A stretch of 64,000 bases of DNA from Bifidobacterium saimiriisciurei (GCF_010667655.1 NZ_WHZU01000014.1:26737-90736); one strand, 5' to 3'. Counted from the first letter of the stretch, positions 26,169-34,881 are shown. The notes: generated from the sequence alone by a model not told the origin. Numbers and translations: made by a program.

Positions 26169-27917
26169 ATGCGTCCACAACGACCCATTACCCTTGAAAG
26201 GGTGAAACCGGAAACCGTCAAGCGCACCGAACGCCACATCCCCGGCAGCCGGCATACGGCGGCGATCGCCCCGGACCAGCCGACAGCCCCGACCCTGCGG
26301 AAAAAACCGGCCTCGCCGAAGACATCGGCCATGCCGGCGTTCCTTCATGCGTCGCGCATCATGAACTGGGTGCTGCCCATCCTCATGGCCGTGTTCGGCG
26401 GCCTGCTGCGGTTCATCCGACTCGGTTCGCCCCGCGCCGTGGTCTTCGACGAAACGTATTACGTCAAGGACGCGTGGACGATGATCATGACCGGCGAGCC
26501 GCGCAACTGGCCCGAAACCATCAACGGCGTCGACATCGACAAGCTCTTCGCCCAGGGCATGTATCTCAACGCCTGGGATTCCAGCGCAGAATACGTGGTC
26601 CATCCGCCGTTCGGCAAATGGTGCATCGCACTCGGCATGCAGCTGTTCGGAGGAGCCGCGAACCCGTTCGCCTGGCGCGCGGCCACGGCCGTGGCAGGCA
26701 CCGTGGCCATACTCATCCTGTGCCGCGTCATCCTGCGGCTGTTCCATTCGCTGCCGATGGCGATGATCGGCGGATTCCTCATGGCCATCGACGGTATGGG
26801 CATCACGCTCAGCCGCACCGGTCTTCTCGACAACTTCATCATGGTGCTCGCGCTCGGCGCGTTCGCCTGCATGCTCGGCCACCGCGACTGGGCGCGGGGC
26901 CGCCTGCACCGGGTCTACGCCCGCGAATCCGTCCAACGCGGCGCCCGCTGGCTGCCGTCCTCGGGCAGCGACCCGGCCGCGCCGCTGCGGCTCGACTCCG
27001 CCGGCCCGTTCATCGCGTTCTCATGGTGGCGCCTTTCGGCCGCCGTACTGCTCGGTCTGACCACCGGCGTGAAATGGTCGGGAGCCTACCTCTTCGCCGT
27101 ATTCTGCGTCATCAGCGTGCTGTGGGATGCGTGGGAGCGCCATGTCGCCGGCTTCCGCAGCTGGCTGGTCACCGGCCTCTGGAAGGACGGCCTGCTTGCC
27201 GCCGCATACATGGTGCCCGTCTACATCGCAACGTATCTGGCCACATGGATCGGCTGGTTCACCCACCCCGACTCGTACATGCACGACTGGGCCGAGAAGA
27301 ACCCCGGCGCCGGCATCACCTGGCTGCCGCAGTCATGGCGCTCGTTCGTGGAATACCACGTGCAGATGTGGCAGTTCCACACCACGCTCGACGCCCCGCA
27401 CGACTACAAGGCCAACCCGCTCACCTGGCCCATCCAATGGCGGCCGACCAGCTTCTACTGGCAGGAGCTCGACGGCCATCTGGGGCTGTGCTCGCTCAGT
27501 CCCGATTCCAAATGCGTGGCCGCCATCACCTCGCTCGGCAATCCGCTGATCTGGTGGCTTGGTTCGGCATGCGTCATCGCCGGCATCATCATCGCCGTCG
27601 CCGTCAAACGCGGCGACTGGCGGATATGGGCCGTCCTCGCCGGATTCCTCGGCGGCTGGCTGCCGTGGGCGCAGTATCTCAACCGCACCACGTTCACGTT
27701 CTACGCCATCGTCATCCTGCCGTGGATCATCCTCGGATTCGTCTACGTGGCCGACTGGCTGCGCAGCCGGCTCGATGCCTTCACGTTCTGGTGGATCATG
27801 GGCGGCGTGCTCGTCATCATCGCCCTGGTGTCCGTGTTCTTCTACCCCATCTGGACGGCCATCCCCGTACCGTACGAGTTCTGGCTGTCGCACATGTGGC
27901 TCGAGAGCTGGATATAG
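26169..27917 (+). CDS. Dolichyl-phosphate-mannose-type protein O-mannosyltransferase (GT39)
   Basis: This is a 582-residue polytopic membrane enzyme that transfers mannose from a polyprenyl phosphate carrier to secreted proteins. The first extracytoplasmic loop carries the catalytic pair Asp94-Glu95 in VVFDETYYVKDAW, followed by HPPFGKW, a family block. About ten hydrophobic helices follow, with the conserved C-terminal part NRTTFTFYAI. The start at 26169 lacks a clear ribosome site, and an ATG at codon 65 (26361) is an alternative. The last eight codons are duplicated at 28040-28064 beside a repeat element. Confidence 0.9.
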   Translation: MRPQRPITLERVKPETVKRTERHIPGSRHTAAIAPDQPTAPTLRKKPASPKTSAMPAFLHASRIMNWVLPILMAVFGGLLRFIRLGSPRAVVFDETYYVKDAWTMIMTGEPRNWPETINGVDIDKLFAQGMYLNAWDSSAEYVVHPPFGKWCIALGMQLFGGAANPFAWRAATAVAGTVAILILCRVILRLFHSLPMAMIGGFLMAIDGMGITLSRTGLLDNFIMVLALGAFACMLGHRDWARGRLHRVYARESVQRGARWLPSSGSDPAAPLRLDSAGPFIAFSWWRLSAAVLLGLTTGVKWSGAYLFAVFCVISVLWDAWERHVAGFRSWLVTGLWKDGLLAAAYMVPVYIATYLATWIGWFTHPDSYMHDWAEKNPGAGITWLPQSWRSFVEYHVQMWQFHTTLDAPHDYKANPLTWPIQWRPTSFYWQELDGHLGLCSLSPDSKCVAAITSLGNPLIWWLGSACVIAGIIIAVAVKRGDWRIWAVLAGFLGGWLPWAQYLNRTTFTFYAIVILPWIILGFVYVADWLRSRLDAFTFWWIMGGVLVIIALVSVFFYPIWTAIPVPYEFWLSHMWLESWI

Positions 27918-27950
27918 CCGGAGGAGCCTGAATTGAGAACCGATAACCTG

Positions 27951-28064
27951 CGAGCCACATGTGCGACCGTCGCGCTCGATGCATCGCGCTCCCCTCGCCT
28001 ACGGGGAACCCGCCGGGTTCCCCGCTTCACGGCTCGGCTCATGTGGCTCGAGAGCTGGATATAG
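27951..28064 (+). repeat. Variable-hairpin repeat element, copy C (3' end of mannosyltransferase gene)
   Basis: The core TCGCGCTCGATGCATCGCGC begins at 27970 and ends CGCCTAC. It is followed by a 9-bp hairpin (GGGGAACCC, loop GCC, GGGTTCCCC; 28003-28023) and the tail GCTTCACGGCTCGGC. On the left, 27951-27967 is the exact inverse of gene sequence 27887-27903 (17 bp). On the right, 28040-28064 repeats the last 25 bp of the gene (27893-27917). CGAGCCACATG and CATGTGGCTCG therefore enclose the element as an 11-bp inverted repeat. Confidence 0.88.
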
Positions 28065-28075
28065 GAAGGAATGCC

Positions 28076-29005
28076 ATGGGATTGGGAAACGTTTCGGAAC
28101 GTAGATCGCAGCCGCCGCAGGTCGGCGTCTCCGTGGTGATCCTCGCCTTGGGCGGCGCCGAGGACACGGCTGCGGCGACCGCCGAATCCCCCGACGTCAC
28201 GGCCTCCAAGGCCGCAGTTCCGACCGCCACGCCAAAGCCGACGGCCGGCGCACGCAGCCGGCTGTGGCTGCCGCTCGTCCGCCGCGTGCGCCAGCCGTTC
28301 AAAGGCATGTGGGCGCTGCCCGGCGGCGGGCTGCGCGCCGACCGGTCGCTCGAGCAGGCGGCCTATGCGGCGTTGGAATCCACGACCGACCTGCATCCGC
28401 GGTATCTCGAGCAGTTGCACACGTTCGGCGACCCCGCGCGATCGCACGGCGGCCTGCCCATGGTCTCCATCGTGTACTGGGCGCTGGTCGGCCGCGCGGA
28501 GACGAAGGATTTCGTCGAGAACGACAACGTGCGGTGGTTCCCCGAGCACGACCTGCCCGAATTGGCGTTCGACCACCGGCAGATCATCGACCACGCGTTG
28601 TGGCGGCTGCGGAACCGCATCGAATACCCGGAGGTGGCCACGCGACTGGTCGGCGACACGTTCACGCTCGCGCAGCTGCACGACGTGTACGAGGCGATCG
28701 CCGGCGAGCCGATAGACCTGGCGAATTTCCGCCGTAAGATGCTCGCCTCCAAGCAGTTGGAGGCGACGGGCGAGAAGCGGCGCGAGGGACGGCATCGTCC
28801 CGCGGCCGTGTATCGCTACGCCGATGCCGGCTCCGGCACCGTGGCGCCCGGCGGCACGGACGGCAACATGGCCGCCGGCGACGAGCCCCGATGGCCGGGC
28901 CGCGCAGCCGGCGCCGTCGTTGCGCCGGTCGATGGCACGGATCCGGCCGAGGTCCGCGACCCTTCGACCGACGCCATCGCCGCGCTCATCCCCTCGCGCG
29001 AGTAG
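28076..29005 (+). CDS. NrtR-like Nudix-domain transcriptional regulator
   Basis: This is a 309-residue protein. A degenerate Nudix domain (GMWALPGGGLRADRSLEQAAYAAL) is followed by YWALVG and FPEHDLPELAFDH, and a C-terminal winged-helix region (FTLAQLHDVYEAIAGEPIDLANFRRKML), which is the NrtR layout. The catalytic REXXEE motif is lost (AALESTTDL), so hydrolysis is unlikely. NrtR proteins sense ADP-ribose and control NAD-related genes, but no such genes are adjacent. About 55 C-terminal residues are disordered-looking. GGAAGGAATGCC precedes the ATG at 28076 and lies in the duplicated junction. Confidence 0.82.
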   Translation: MGLGNVSERRSQPPQVGVSVVILALGGAEDTAAATAESPDVTASKAAVPTATPKPTAGARSRLWLPLVRRVRQPFKGMWALPGGGLRADRSLEQAAYAALESTTDLHPRYLEQLHTFGDPARSHGGLPMVSIVYWALVGRAETKDFVENDNVRWFPEHDLPELAFDHRQIIDHALWRLRNRIEYPEVATRLVGDTFTLAQLHDVYEAIAGEPIDLANFRRKMLASKQLEATGEKRREGRHRPAAVYRYADAGSGTVAPGGTDGNMAAGDEPRWPGRAAGAVVAPVDGTDPAEVRDPSTDAIAALIPSRE

Positions 29006-29012
29006 GTATCCC

Positions 29013-29037
29013 GTACCCCGATGGGACTCGAACCCAC
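29013..29037 (-). other. tRNA 3'-end-like fragment
   Basis: On the minus strand, GTGGG-TTCGAGT-CCCAT forms a T-arm with a standard loop, followed by CGGGGTAC as a possible acceptor strand. No 5' half is found. It may be a relic of a tRNA gene or attachment site, or chance. Confidence 0.3.
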
Positions 29038-29195
29038 AGGACAGTCCACCCCTCGCGTACGGATTTGTAAGGATTTCGACGGCAGTTGAGGCGGGTCATG
29101 GCTCGTACATGGCGGAATGCTAGGGTGGTTGACGGTTACAGACTTCGTTCGATATACCATCAAGTATTTGTCTGAAGGATCTATCAAGGATTTTC

Positions 29196-29954
29196 ATGCG
29201 TTTCGTCAATTTCATCCTCGAACTGCTCAAGGACCCGCGCGCCGCGATCGCCGGGTGGATCGCCATGGGACCGGGCGTGGCATGCGGCTTCATCTTCCTC
29301 ATCGTGTTCATCGAGACGGGCGTGGTGTTCTTCCCGTTCCTGCCCGGCGATTCGCTGCTGTTCGCCGCCGGCGTGTTCGCGGCCCCCGACGCCGTGACCG
29401 GCCAGTCCGCGCTGCCGCTGCACATCCTGCTGCCCGTGGTGTGGACCGCCCCGATCATCGGCGACCAGTGCAACTACTTCATCGGACACTTCTTCGGCCG
29501 CCGCATCATCAAGTCGGGCAAGGTCAAGGCCATGACGCCCGAACGCATCGAGAAGACCGAAAAGATGATCGACAAGTGGGGCCCGCTCGCCGTGTTCCTC
29601 GGCCGCTTCTTCCCGTTCATCCGCACGTTCATGCCGTTCATCTCCGGCATCTCCGGCATGCGCTGGAGCCGCTTCACGCCGTTCTCGGTGCTCGGCGGCC
29701 TCACCTGGTCGTCGCTGTTCACGTTCCTCGGCTACTTCTTCGGCAACATCCCCGCCGTGCAGAAGCACTTCGAGCTGGTGATCGTGCTGATTCTCGCCGT
29801 CTCGCTGCTGCCGACCATCATCGGCCTGCTCAAGGCGAAGTTCGGCAAGAAGAAGGCCGGCGAAGGTGTCGAGACGGCCGGTGCCGCCGGCACCGCCGCC
29901 GCAACCGTCGACGCCACCGGCTTCAGCGATTCCACCCCGCGCCACGCCGCCTGA
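29196..29954 (+). CDS. DedA-family (VTT domain) membrane protein
   Basis: This is a 252-residue polytopic membrane protein. It shows FIETGVVFFPFLPGDSLLF, a conserved acidic residue in the first re-entrant segment, and GRFFPFIRTFMPFISGISGM, the DedA signature with two Arg. DedA proteins are undecaprenyl-phosphate or lipid translocases/proton-dependent transporters. The tail is Lys/Ala-rich. The start ATG at 29196 has AAGGATTTTC. An intrinsic terminator follows. The gene is monocistronic. Confidence 0.92.
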   Translation: MRFVNFILELLKDPRAAIAGWIAMGPGVACGFIFLIVFIETGVVFFPFLPGDSLLFAAGVFAAPDAVTGQSALPLHILLPVVWTAPIIGDQCNYFIGHFFGRRIIKSGKVKAMTPERIEKTEKMIDKWGPLAVFLGRFFPFIRTFMPFISGISGMRWSRFTPFSVLGGLTWSSLFTFLGYFFGNIPAVQKHFELVIVLILAVSLLPTIIGLLKAKFGKKKAGEGVETAGAAGTAAATVDATGFSDSTPRHAA

Positions 29955-29999
29955 GTGAAATCATTTCGGCCGGTTTATCTTCCGTCGGCCTGAGAGTGC

Positions 30000-30034
30000 A
30001 ACCCGTCCGGAATTTTTCGTCGGACGGGTTTTTC
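30000..30034 (+). terminator. Rho-independent terminator of the dedA-family gene
   Basis: A 10-bp stem (30000-30009 with 30021-30030) is followed by TTTTTC. It lies about 45 bp after the stop codon. Confidence 0.88.
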
Positions 30035-30207
30035 ATACCTGATTACATCCAAAACCCGAGTTGCGAGGATTCTTCGGAGGAAAACACACGCCAATATCCA
30101 AATGCCCGCAATGTGGAAGAATCGTGGACCTGACGCCGACACGAATTGCACGAATCGCATTCGCGTATTAAAGTAATGCAAGTTGTCGCGTTAAGCACAG
30201 CACCCTT

Positions 30208-30280
30208 GGGGCTATAGCTCAGTTGGTAGAGCGCTTCGTTCGCATCGAAGAGGTCGGGGTTTCGACTACCCTTAGCTCCA
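30208..30280 (+). tRNA. tRNA-Ala (anticodon CGC)
   Basis: The 73-nt cloverleaf has acceptor GGGGCTA/TAGCTCC, D-arm GCTC-AGTTGGTA-GAGC, anticodon stem CTTCG/CGAAG with loop TTCGCAT (anticodon CGC, reads GCG), variable AGGTC, T-arm with TTCGACT, and discriminator A. CCA is not encoded. A TTGCAC/TAAAGT promoter-like pair lies at about 30146-30174, and a terminator follows directly. Confidence 0.93.
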
Positions 30281-30282
30281 CG

Positions 30283-30321
30283 AAGGCCTTCTGCATTCAT
30301 TCCACCGCGGAAGGCCTTTTT
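30283..30321 (+). terminator. Intrinsic terminator of tRNA-Ala
   Basis: A 12-bp stem (30283-30294 with 30307-30318, one G-T pair) with a 12-nt loop is followed by a T-run to 30321. It begins three bases after the tRNA. Confidence 0.88.
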
Positions 30322-30549
30322 CATATCTGCAAGGGTACAGCCGACCGCCCATCCCCCAGCCCCACGAAACCGCCATGGTTTCTTCAGGGAAATTTAAGGG
30401 TTTCGCATCGTTATGCCAAGACTCGTGGGGTTATATAGGAACCGTCAACGGAAACGCCGAGCGGCAACGCAAGACGGGACCGGCGATGGGGCTCCTACTC
30501 CTCGGGAACCTGATAATTGAACCTTTCTTCTTCTCCTCTCTTCCTCTTG

Positions 30550-30577
30550 CCCCGGTGCCCAACCCACCGGGGTTTTT
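30550..30577 (+). terminator. Orphan intrinsic terminator in the 30322-30724 gap
   Basis: CCCCGGTG (30550-30557) pairs with CACCGGGG (30565-30572) and is followed by TTTTTC. The gap upstream has no convincing gene, though TTATAT at 30431 could be a -10 site. A short non-coding transcript of about 130 nt is possible, or read-through from the tRNA is being stopped. Confidence 0.7.
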
Positions 30578-30724
30578 CTTATCCATTTCCTATCTATCGA
30601 GCTTTCTGCCGAAGCTTGGCCAATACGTTCGCCAACGGCCTCGTTTCGGCCTCCTCATAACCGATTCGACCAAATTCCCGAATGCGGGCCGCGTGCCACT
30701 CGCGCTGCCGGCCTCCCGCCCGCG

Positions 30725-31747
30725 TCACATGCGAGTGGCGGTGGATCGCAGAATCAGCGAGGCCTGCAGCATGGAATGCGGGTCGCTCAGCGTCTCGCCG
30801 CGCATGAGCGTCACGAGTTTTTCGGCGGCCATGCGGCCCATCAACTGCGGATCCTGATGCAGCGTGGTCAGTTCGGCCATGGAGGAGAGCGCGTTGTCGT
30901 CGAAGCCGATGACGGCGAGGTCCTCGGGCACGCGCAGGCCGACCTTGCGCACCGCATACATGAGCGCAATGGCGAAGTCGTCGGTCTCCACGCACACGGC
31001 AGTGGGCCGGTCGCGCTTGGAGATGATGCGGTTCGCCGCCTCGGAGACGGCGTCCTGGAAGCTGTGGAACTTGCCGAAGTCACGGCCTTCGAACAGGCTC
31101 AGCTCGTCCTCCCCGTAGCCCATGGACCGCGCCACGTCGAGGAACGCCCCCGAACGCAGCTTGGCGCTGAACTGGAAGTCGGGGTTGTCGGGCATCTCGA
31201 CGAATCCGATGCGCTTATGGCCGAGCGAGTTGAGCAGCTGCACGGCCTGTCGCATGGCGTTCATGTCGTCGACGCGCACGGTGGCGCTGTATCCGCCGAT
31301 GGCGCGCGCATCCAGTCCGACCGAGGGGATGGTGAGGTCCTCGAGGATGCCGACCTGCTGCTGGTCGAGCATGATGGAGACGACGATCATGCCGTCGGCG
31401 TTGCGGTTGCCGGGCAGCTGTTCGAAGAACCGGCGGAGGTCGGCCTGCGTGCGCACGATGAGCGGCACGAGGTCGTATCCGGCGTCGGCGAGCACCTCGT
31501 ACGCGCCCTGCATGGCCGCCGAGTTGAACCAGGTGTTGAGCGAATCGGTGAACACCATGGTCACGCGCATGGTCTTGCCGCTGGCCAGCGACGATGCGCT
31601 GCGCGAGAGGGTGAAATGCAGCCGGTCGGCGACCTCCTGCACGCGAGCGCGGGTCTTTTCGCTCACCCTGCCGGTGCCGCGCAACGCCCTCGACACCGTG
31701 GATTCGGACACGCCTGCCGCCGCCGCCACATCCTTCAGACTCGCCAC
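30725..31747 (-). CDS. LacI-family transcriptional regulator
   Basis: This is a 340-residue repressor. The N-terminal helix-turn-helix ASLKDVAAAAGVSESTVSRAL is at 2-22, with the hinge LSRSASSLASGKT, followed by a periplasmic-binding-protein-like sugar-sensing domain (VIGFDDNALSSM and TLHQDP near the end). The GTG start at 31747 has AAGGAG six bases upstream. It is divergent from the GH31 gene, so it probably represses that gene and itself via TTGCGCAA-type operators in the 437-bp gap. Confidence 0.93.
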   Translation of the reverse strand: MASLKDVAAAAGVSESTVSRALRGTGRVSEKTRARVQEVADRLHFTLSRSASSLASGKTMRVTMVFTDSLNTWFNSAAMQGAYEVLADAGYDLVPLIVRTQADLRRFFEQLPGNRNADGMIVVSIMLDQQQVGILEDLTIPSVGLDARAIGGYSATVRVDDMNAMRQAVQLLNSLGHKRIGFVEMPDNPDFQFSAKLRSGAFLDVARSMGYGEDELSLFEGRDFGKFHSFQDAVSEAANRIISKRDRPTAVCVETDDFAIALMYAVRKVGLRVPEDLAVIGFDDNALSSMAELTTLHQDPQLMGRMAAEKLVTLMRGETLSDPHSMLQASLILRSTATRM

Positions 31748-31855
31748 GCCGTTCTCCTTCATCGCTCGTTCGGGGCCTGCACACCATGCGCCAAAGGCCC
31801 GCACGAACCGTTCGCATGCCCCGGCCCGTCGTTTGACGTCGCATCGGCCCTTCTC

Positions 31856-31872
31856 TGCGCAAGACTTGCGCA
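31856..31872. promoter_or_regulatory. Palindromic LacI-type operator upstream of the regulator
   Basis: TGCGCAAGACTTGCGCA is a perfect 17-bp palindrome with central A, 109 bp before the lacI-type start. It shares TTGCGCAA with the site in the GH31 promoter. AAATGCGCAAATAG at 31903 is a weaker half-site. Confidence 0.65.
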
Positions 31873-32085
31873 ACCACTGTTCTTTTTACCGCAATCATGG
31901 GGAAATGCGCAAATAGCGGGAGCATGCCAAGCGTTTGCCCATTTTCCGAGCGTTTTCCGAGCACTCCCCGATGGCGCGCCGCATCGCCGGCGAACGCCGG
32001 ATGATGCCGACGCGCCTTCGGCCGTCGTCGGCATCACGGCGATATTAACGTTTGCATCAACGAATCATCTGATATTCATGACAAC

Positions 32086-32114
32086 TTGCACGACAATTGC
32101 GCAAGCGCTATCAT
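32086..32114 (+). promoter_or_regulatory. GH31 promoter with embedded operator
   Basis: A -35 TTGCAC (32086-32091) and -10 TATCAT (32109-32114) are 17 bp apart. The spacer contains AATTGCGCAAGCGC. Binding of the divergent LacI-family repressor there would block RNA polymerase. The predicted start near 32121 leaves a 5' leader of about 64 nt. Confidence 0.7.
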
Positions 32115-32184
32115 AAATATCGTATCCCTGACGATAAGATGATATTGTTCACCGATCTGAATCCAGCGACGAAGGAGTCCGCAC

Positions 32185-34773
32185 ATGGTAGATACATCCC
32201 TGTTTTCAATGAAGACGCTGAACGCGCATCCGGCCACGAATCCCGCCGCTGTGCTCAGCGGCGACCATTGGCGAATCAGCCTGCTCACCGACGCGCTCGT
32301 GCGTTTCGAATGGTCCGATTCCGGCCGGTTCGTCGATACGCCGACGCAGATGGCGTTCAACCGTGATTTCGCGGCGGCCTACGGCGACGACGCCCCGCGG
32401 TTCACGACGGTCGAACGCGATGGCTGGCTGGAGATCGATACGCCGAGCCTGCATATCTCGTACAACAAGAAGCCGTTCACCAAGGAGGGCCTGTACGCCA
32501 CGGTCAAGGGCGTCGCCAGCACCGACAACACCTGGCATTACGGCGACGACCAGCTGCATAATCTCGGCGGCACGTACCGCACGCTCGACTGGGCGAACGG
32601 CCGCATCCCCGTGGACGACGGCGTGAACAGCACCGACGGCTGGGCGGTGATCGACGATTCCGAATCAAACATCATCATCGAGGCCGACGAGGTCGGCGGA
32701 CACACGAATCCGTTCGGCACATGGGTCGTGCCGAAGCCGGAGCCGACGACCGACCTGTATCTGTTCGGCTACGGCCACCGCTACCGCGAGGCCGTGCACG
32801 ATTTCTACAAGCTCACCGGCCCGACGCCGCTGCTGCCGCGTTTCGTGCTGGGCAACTGGTGGAGCCGCTATCATCGCTACACCGAGGCCGAATACCAGAA
32901 GCTGGTCACGCGGTTCGAGGCCGAGGGCCTGCCGTTCACGACGGCCGTCATCGATATGGACTGGCATCTCGTGGACGACGTCGACCCGAAGTATGGCTCG
33001 GGCTGGACGGGTTACACGTGGAACAAGGACTTCTTCCCCGATCCGCAGCGGTTCCTGCATTGGCTGCATGACCACGGCATGAAGACCACGCTGAACGTGC
33101 ACCCGCGCGACGGCGTGCGCGCGTTCGAGGACGCCTACGCCGACATGGCCGAGGCGACGGGCGTGGACCCGAAGACCGGTGAGGCCGTGCAGTTCGACCT
33201 GACCGATCCGACGTTCATGGCCGCGTACTTCGACAAGCTGCATCATCCGATGGAGGACGAGGGCGTCGACTTCTGGTGGCTTGACTGGCAGCAGGGCGGC
33301 GTGACGCGACAGCGCGGACTCGACCCGCTGTGGATGCTCAACCACCTGCATTATCTGGATTCGGCGCGCGGCGACGCGAAGCGTTCGGGCGAGGATGCCG
33401 ACCCGGCGCAGAGGATGGACGCCCGGCCGCTCACGTTCTCGCGCTACGCCGGCCCGGGCTCGCACCGCTACCCCATCGGCTTCTCCGGCGACACCGTGGT
33501 GACGTGGGAGTCGCTGAAGTTCCAGCCCGAGTTCACGGCCACGGCCTCGAACATCGGCTACGGCTGGTGGAGCCACGACATCGGCGGCCACATGTTCGGC
33601 TACCGCGACGAGGAGCTCGAGGCGCGCTGGTACCAGCTGGGCACGTTCAGCCCCATCAATCGTCTGCACTCCACCGACTCGCCGTTCAACGGCAAGGAAC
33701 CGTGGAACTTCCACACCGAGGTGCGCGACGCGATGGACGCCACGCTGCGCCTGCGCCACGCGCTGATCCCATACCTGTACACGATGAACTGGCGCGCCGC
33801 ACGCGAGGCCGAGCCGCTGGTGCAGCCGCTGTACTGGGATTACCCGGAGATTCGCGACGCCTACAAGCTCACCGACGAGTTCCTCTTCGGCACGGAGCTG
33901 CTGGTCTCGCCGATCGTCACGCCGATCGACCGCGACGTGCAGATGGCGAAGGCCGACGTGTGGCTGCCGCAGGGCATGTGGTTCGACTTCTTCGACGGCC
34001 GTCACTACGTGTCGCGGCCGGCCGATGGACGTCGCCTCGAGGCATGGCGCGGCCTCGACCGCATGCCGGTGTTCGCCAGGGCCGGCGCCATCGTGCCGCT
34101 GCAGGAACTGCCGGAGAACGGCGACGCAGGCGCGGACGGCACGGCGCTGAACTCGGTCGCCAACCCCGAAGCCCTGCGCGTGCTGGTCTTCCCCGGCGCG
34201 AACGGCGAGTTCACCATGGTTGAGGACGACGGCGCGTCGGAGTCCGAAGTGCGCAAGGCGACCACATGTTTCACGTGGAACATTGGCGGCGAAGTCGGTT
34301 CCGGCAACGCGTCGTTCGTCATCAACGCGGCCGAGGGCGCGACCGACGTCGTCCCCGAGGAACGCTCGTGGACGGTGGTGTTCCGCGGCGTGAAGGACTC
34401 GTCGGTCACGGTGTCGGCAAACGGCAGCGCGGCAATCGAGGCCCGGACGTCCTACGACGAGGAGACGCTCAGCCTCATCGTCGAGATTCCGGCGACGTCG
34501 GTCGGTGAGACCATCACGCTCACGCTGACCGACGGCGCGGCGATCGCCGGGAACCCGACGGCCGATGACGTGTTCCACGTGCTCAAGGACGCGCAGATGT
34601 ACTACCTCACCAAGGAGAAGGCCAAGGCCCTGATCGACGACCTCGGCGTCGCCGCCCTGCCGGGCCTCGCCACCCTCGAGGACCTGCACGGCGTGGACGA
34701 GAGCCGCTACAACGACTCCCACATGCCGCAGTCCGTAATCCAGGCGCTCGCCGAGGTGCTGACGCGCGAATAG
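32185..34773 (+). CDS. Glycoside hydrolase family 31 (alpha-glucosidase/alpha-xylosidase type)
   Basis: This is an 862-residue intracellular enzyme with no signal peptide. It has an N-terminal beta-sandwich, then the (beta/alpha)8 domain with nucleophile motif DFWWLDWQQG and acid/base region PGSHRYPIGFSGDT. A helical segment and C-terminal beta domains end with about 60 residues after NPTADDVFHVL. The usual DMNE is replaced by DWQQ, as in some actinobacterial GH31 subgroups, so substrate cannot be assigned. GAAGGAGTCCGCAC precedes the ATG. It is likely controlled by the divergent LacI regulator. Confidence 0.92.
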   Translation: MVDTSLFSMKTLNAHPATNPAAVLSGDHWRISLLTDALVRFEWSDSGRFVDTPTQMAFNRDFAAAYGDDAPRFTTVERDGWLEIDTPSLHISYNKKPFTKEGLYATVKGVASTDNTWHYGDDQLHNLGGTYRTLDWANGRIPVDDGVNSTDGWAVIDDSESNIIIEADEVGGHTNPFGTWVVPKPEPTTDLYLFGYGHRYREAVHDFYKLTGPTPLLPRFVLGNWWSRYHRYTEAEYQKLVTRFEAEGLPFTTAVIDMDWHLVDDVDPKYGSGWTGYTWNKDFFPDPQRFLHWLHDHGMKTTLNVHPRDGVRAFEDAYADMAEATGVDPKTGEAVQFDLTDPTFMAAYFDKLHHPMEDEGVDFWWLDWQQGGVTRQRGLDPLWMLNHLHYLDSARGDAKRSGEDADPAQRMDARPLTFSRYAGPGSHRYPIGFSGDTVVTWESLKFQPEFTATASNIGYGWWSHDIGGHMFGYRDEELEARWYQLGTFSPINRLHSTDSPFNGKEPWNFHTEVRDAMDATLRLRHALIPYLYTMNWRAAREAEPLVQPLYWDYPEIRDAYKLTDEFLFGTELLVSPIVTPIDRDVQMAKADVWLPQGMWFDFFDGRHYVSRPADGRRLEAWRGLDRMPVFARAGAIVPLQELPENGDAGADGTALNSVANPEALRVLVFPGANGEFTMVEDDGASESEVRKATTCFTWNIGGEVGSGNASFVINAAEGATDVVPEERSWTVVFRGVKDSSVTVSANGSAAIEARTSYDEETLSLIVEIPATSVGETITLTLTDGAAIAGNPTADDVFHVLKDAQMYYLTKEKAKALIDDLGVAALPGLATLEDLHGVDESRYNDSHMPQSVIQALAEVLTRE

Positions 34774-34806
34774 GGAATGGGACGCGAGGACATGGGCATA
34801 ACCAAC

Positions 34807-34881
34807 GCCTACGCGCGGCGCATATGATTCGCGCGTAGGCATCATGATGGGGTCTGCACGGCGTGCCGTCGTGCAGACCCC
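34807..34881. terminator. Two hairpins between convergent GH31 and MFS genes
   Basis: GCCTACGCGCG/CGCGCGTAGGC (34807-34840) and GGGGTCTGCACG/CGTGCAGACCCC (34849-34881) are perfect stems. Further on, CCGATATTTC and GAAATATCGG form a third 10-bp stem around 34907-34953. They probably act together as a bidirectional terminator. Confidence 0.6.

Noticed and set aside
30223..30438. 71-codon open frame overlapping tRNA-Ala
   Set aside because: It lies inside the tRNA and its terminator.
30375..30857. 160-codon open frame after tRNA-Ala
   Set aside because: It crosses a strong terminator and overlaps the 3' end of the LacI-family gene. The composition is unlike a real protein.
32665..34845. 726-codon open frame antisense to the GH31 gene
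   Set aside because: It is an Arg/Val/His-rich shadow frame without motifs.
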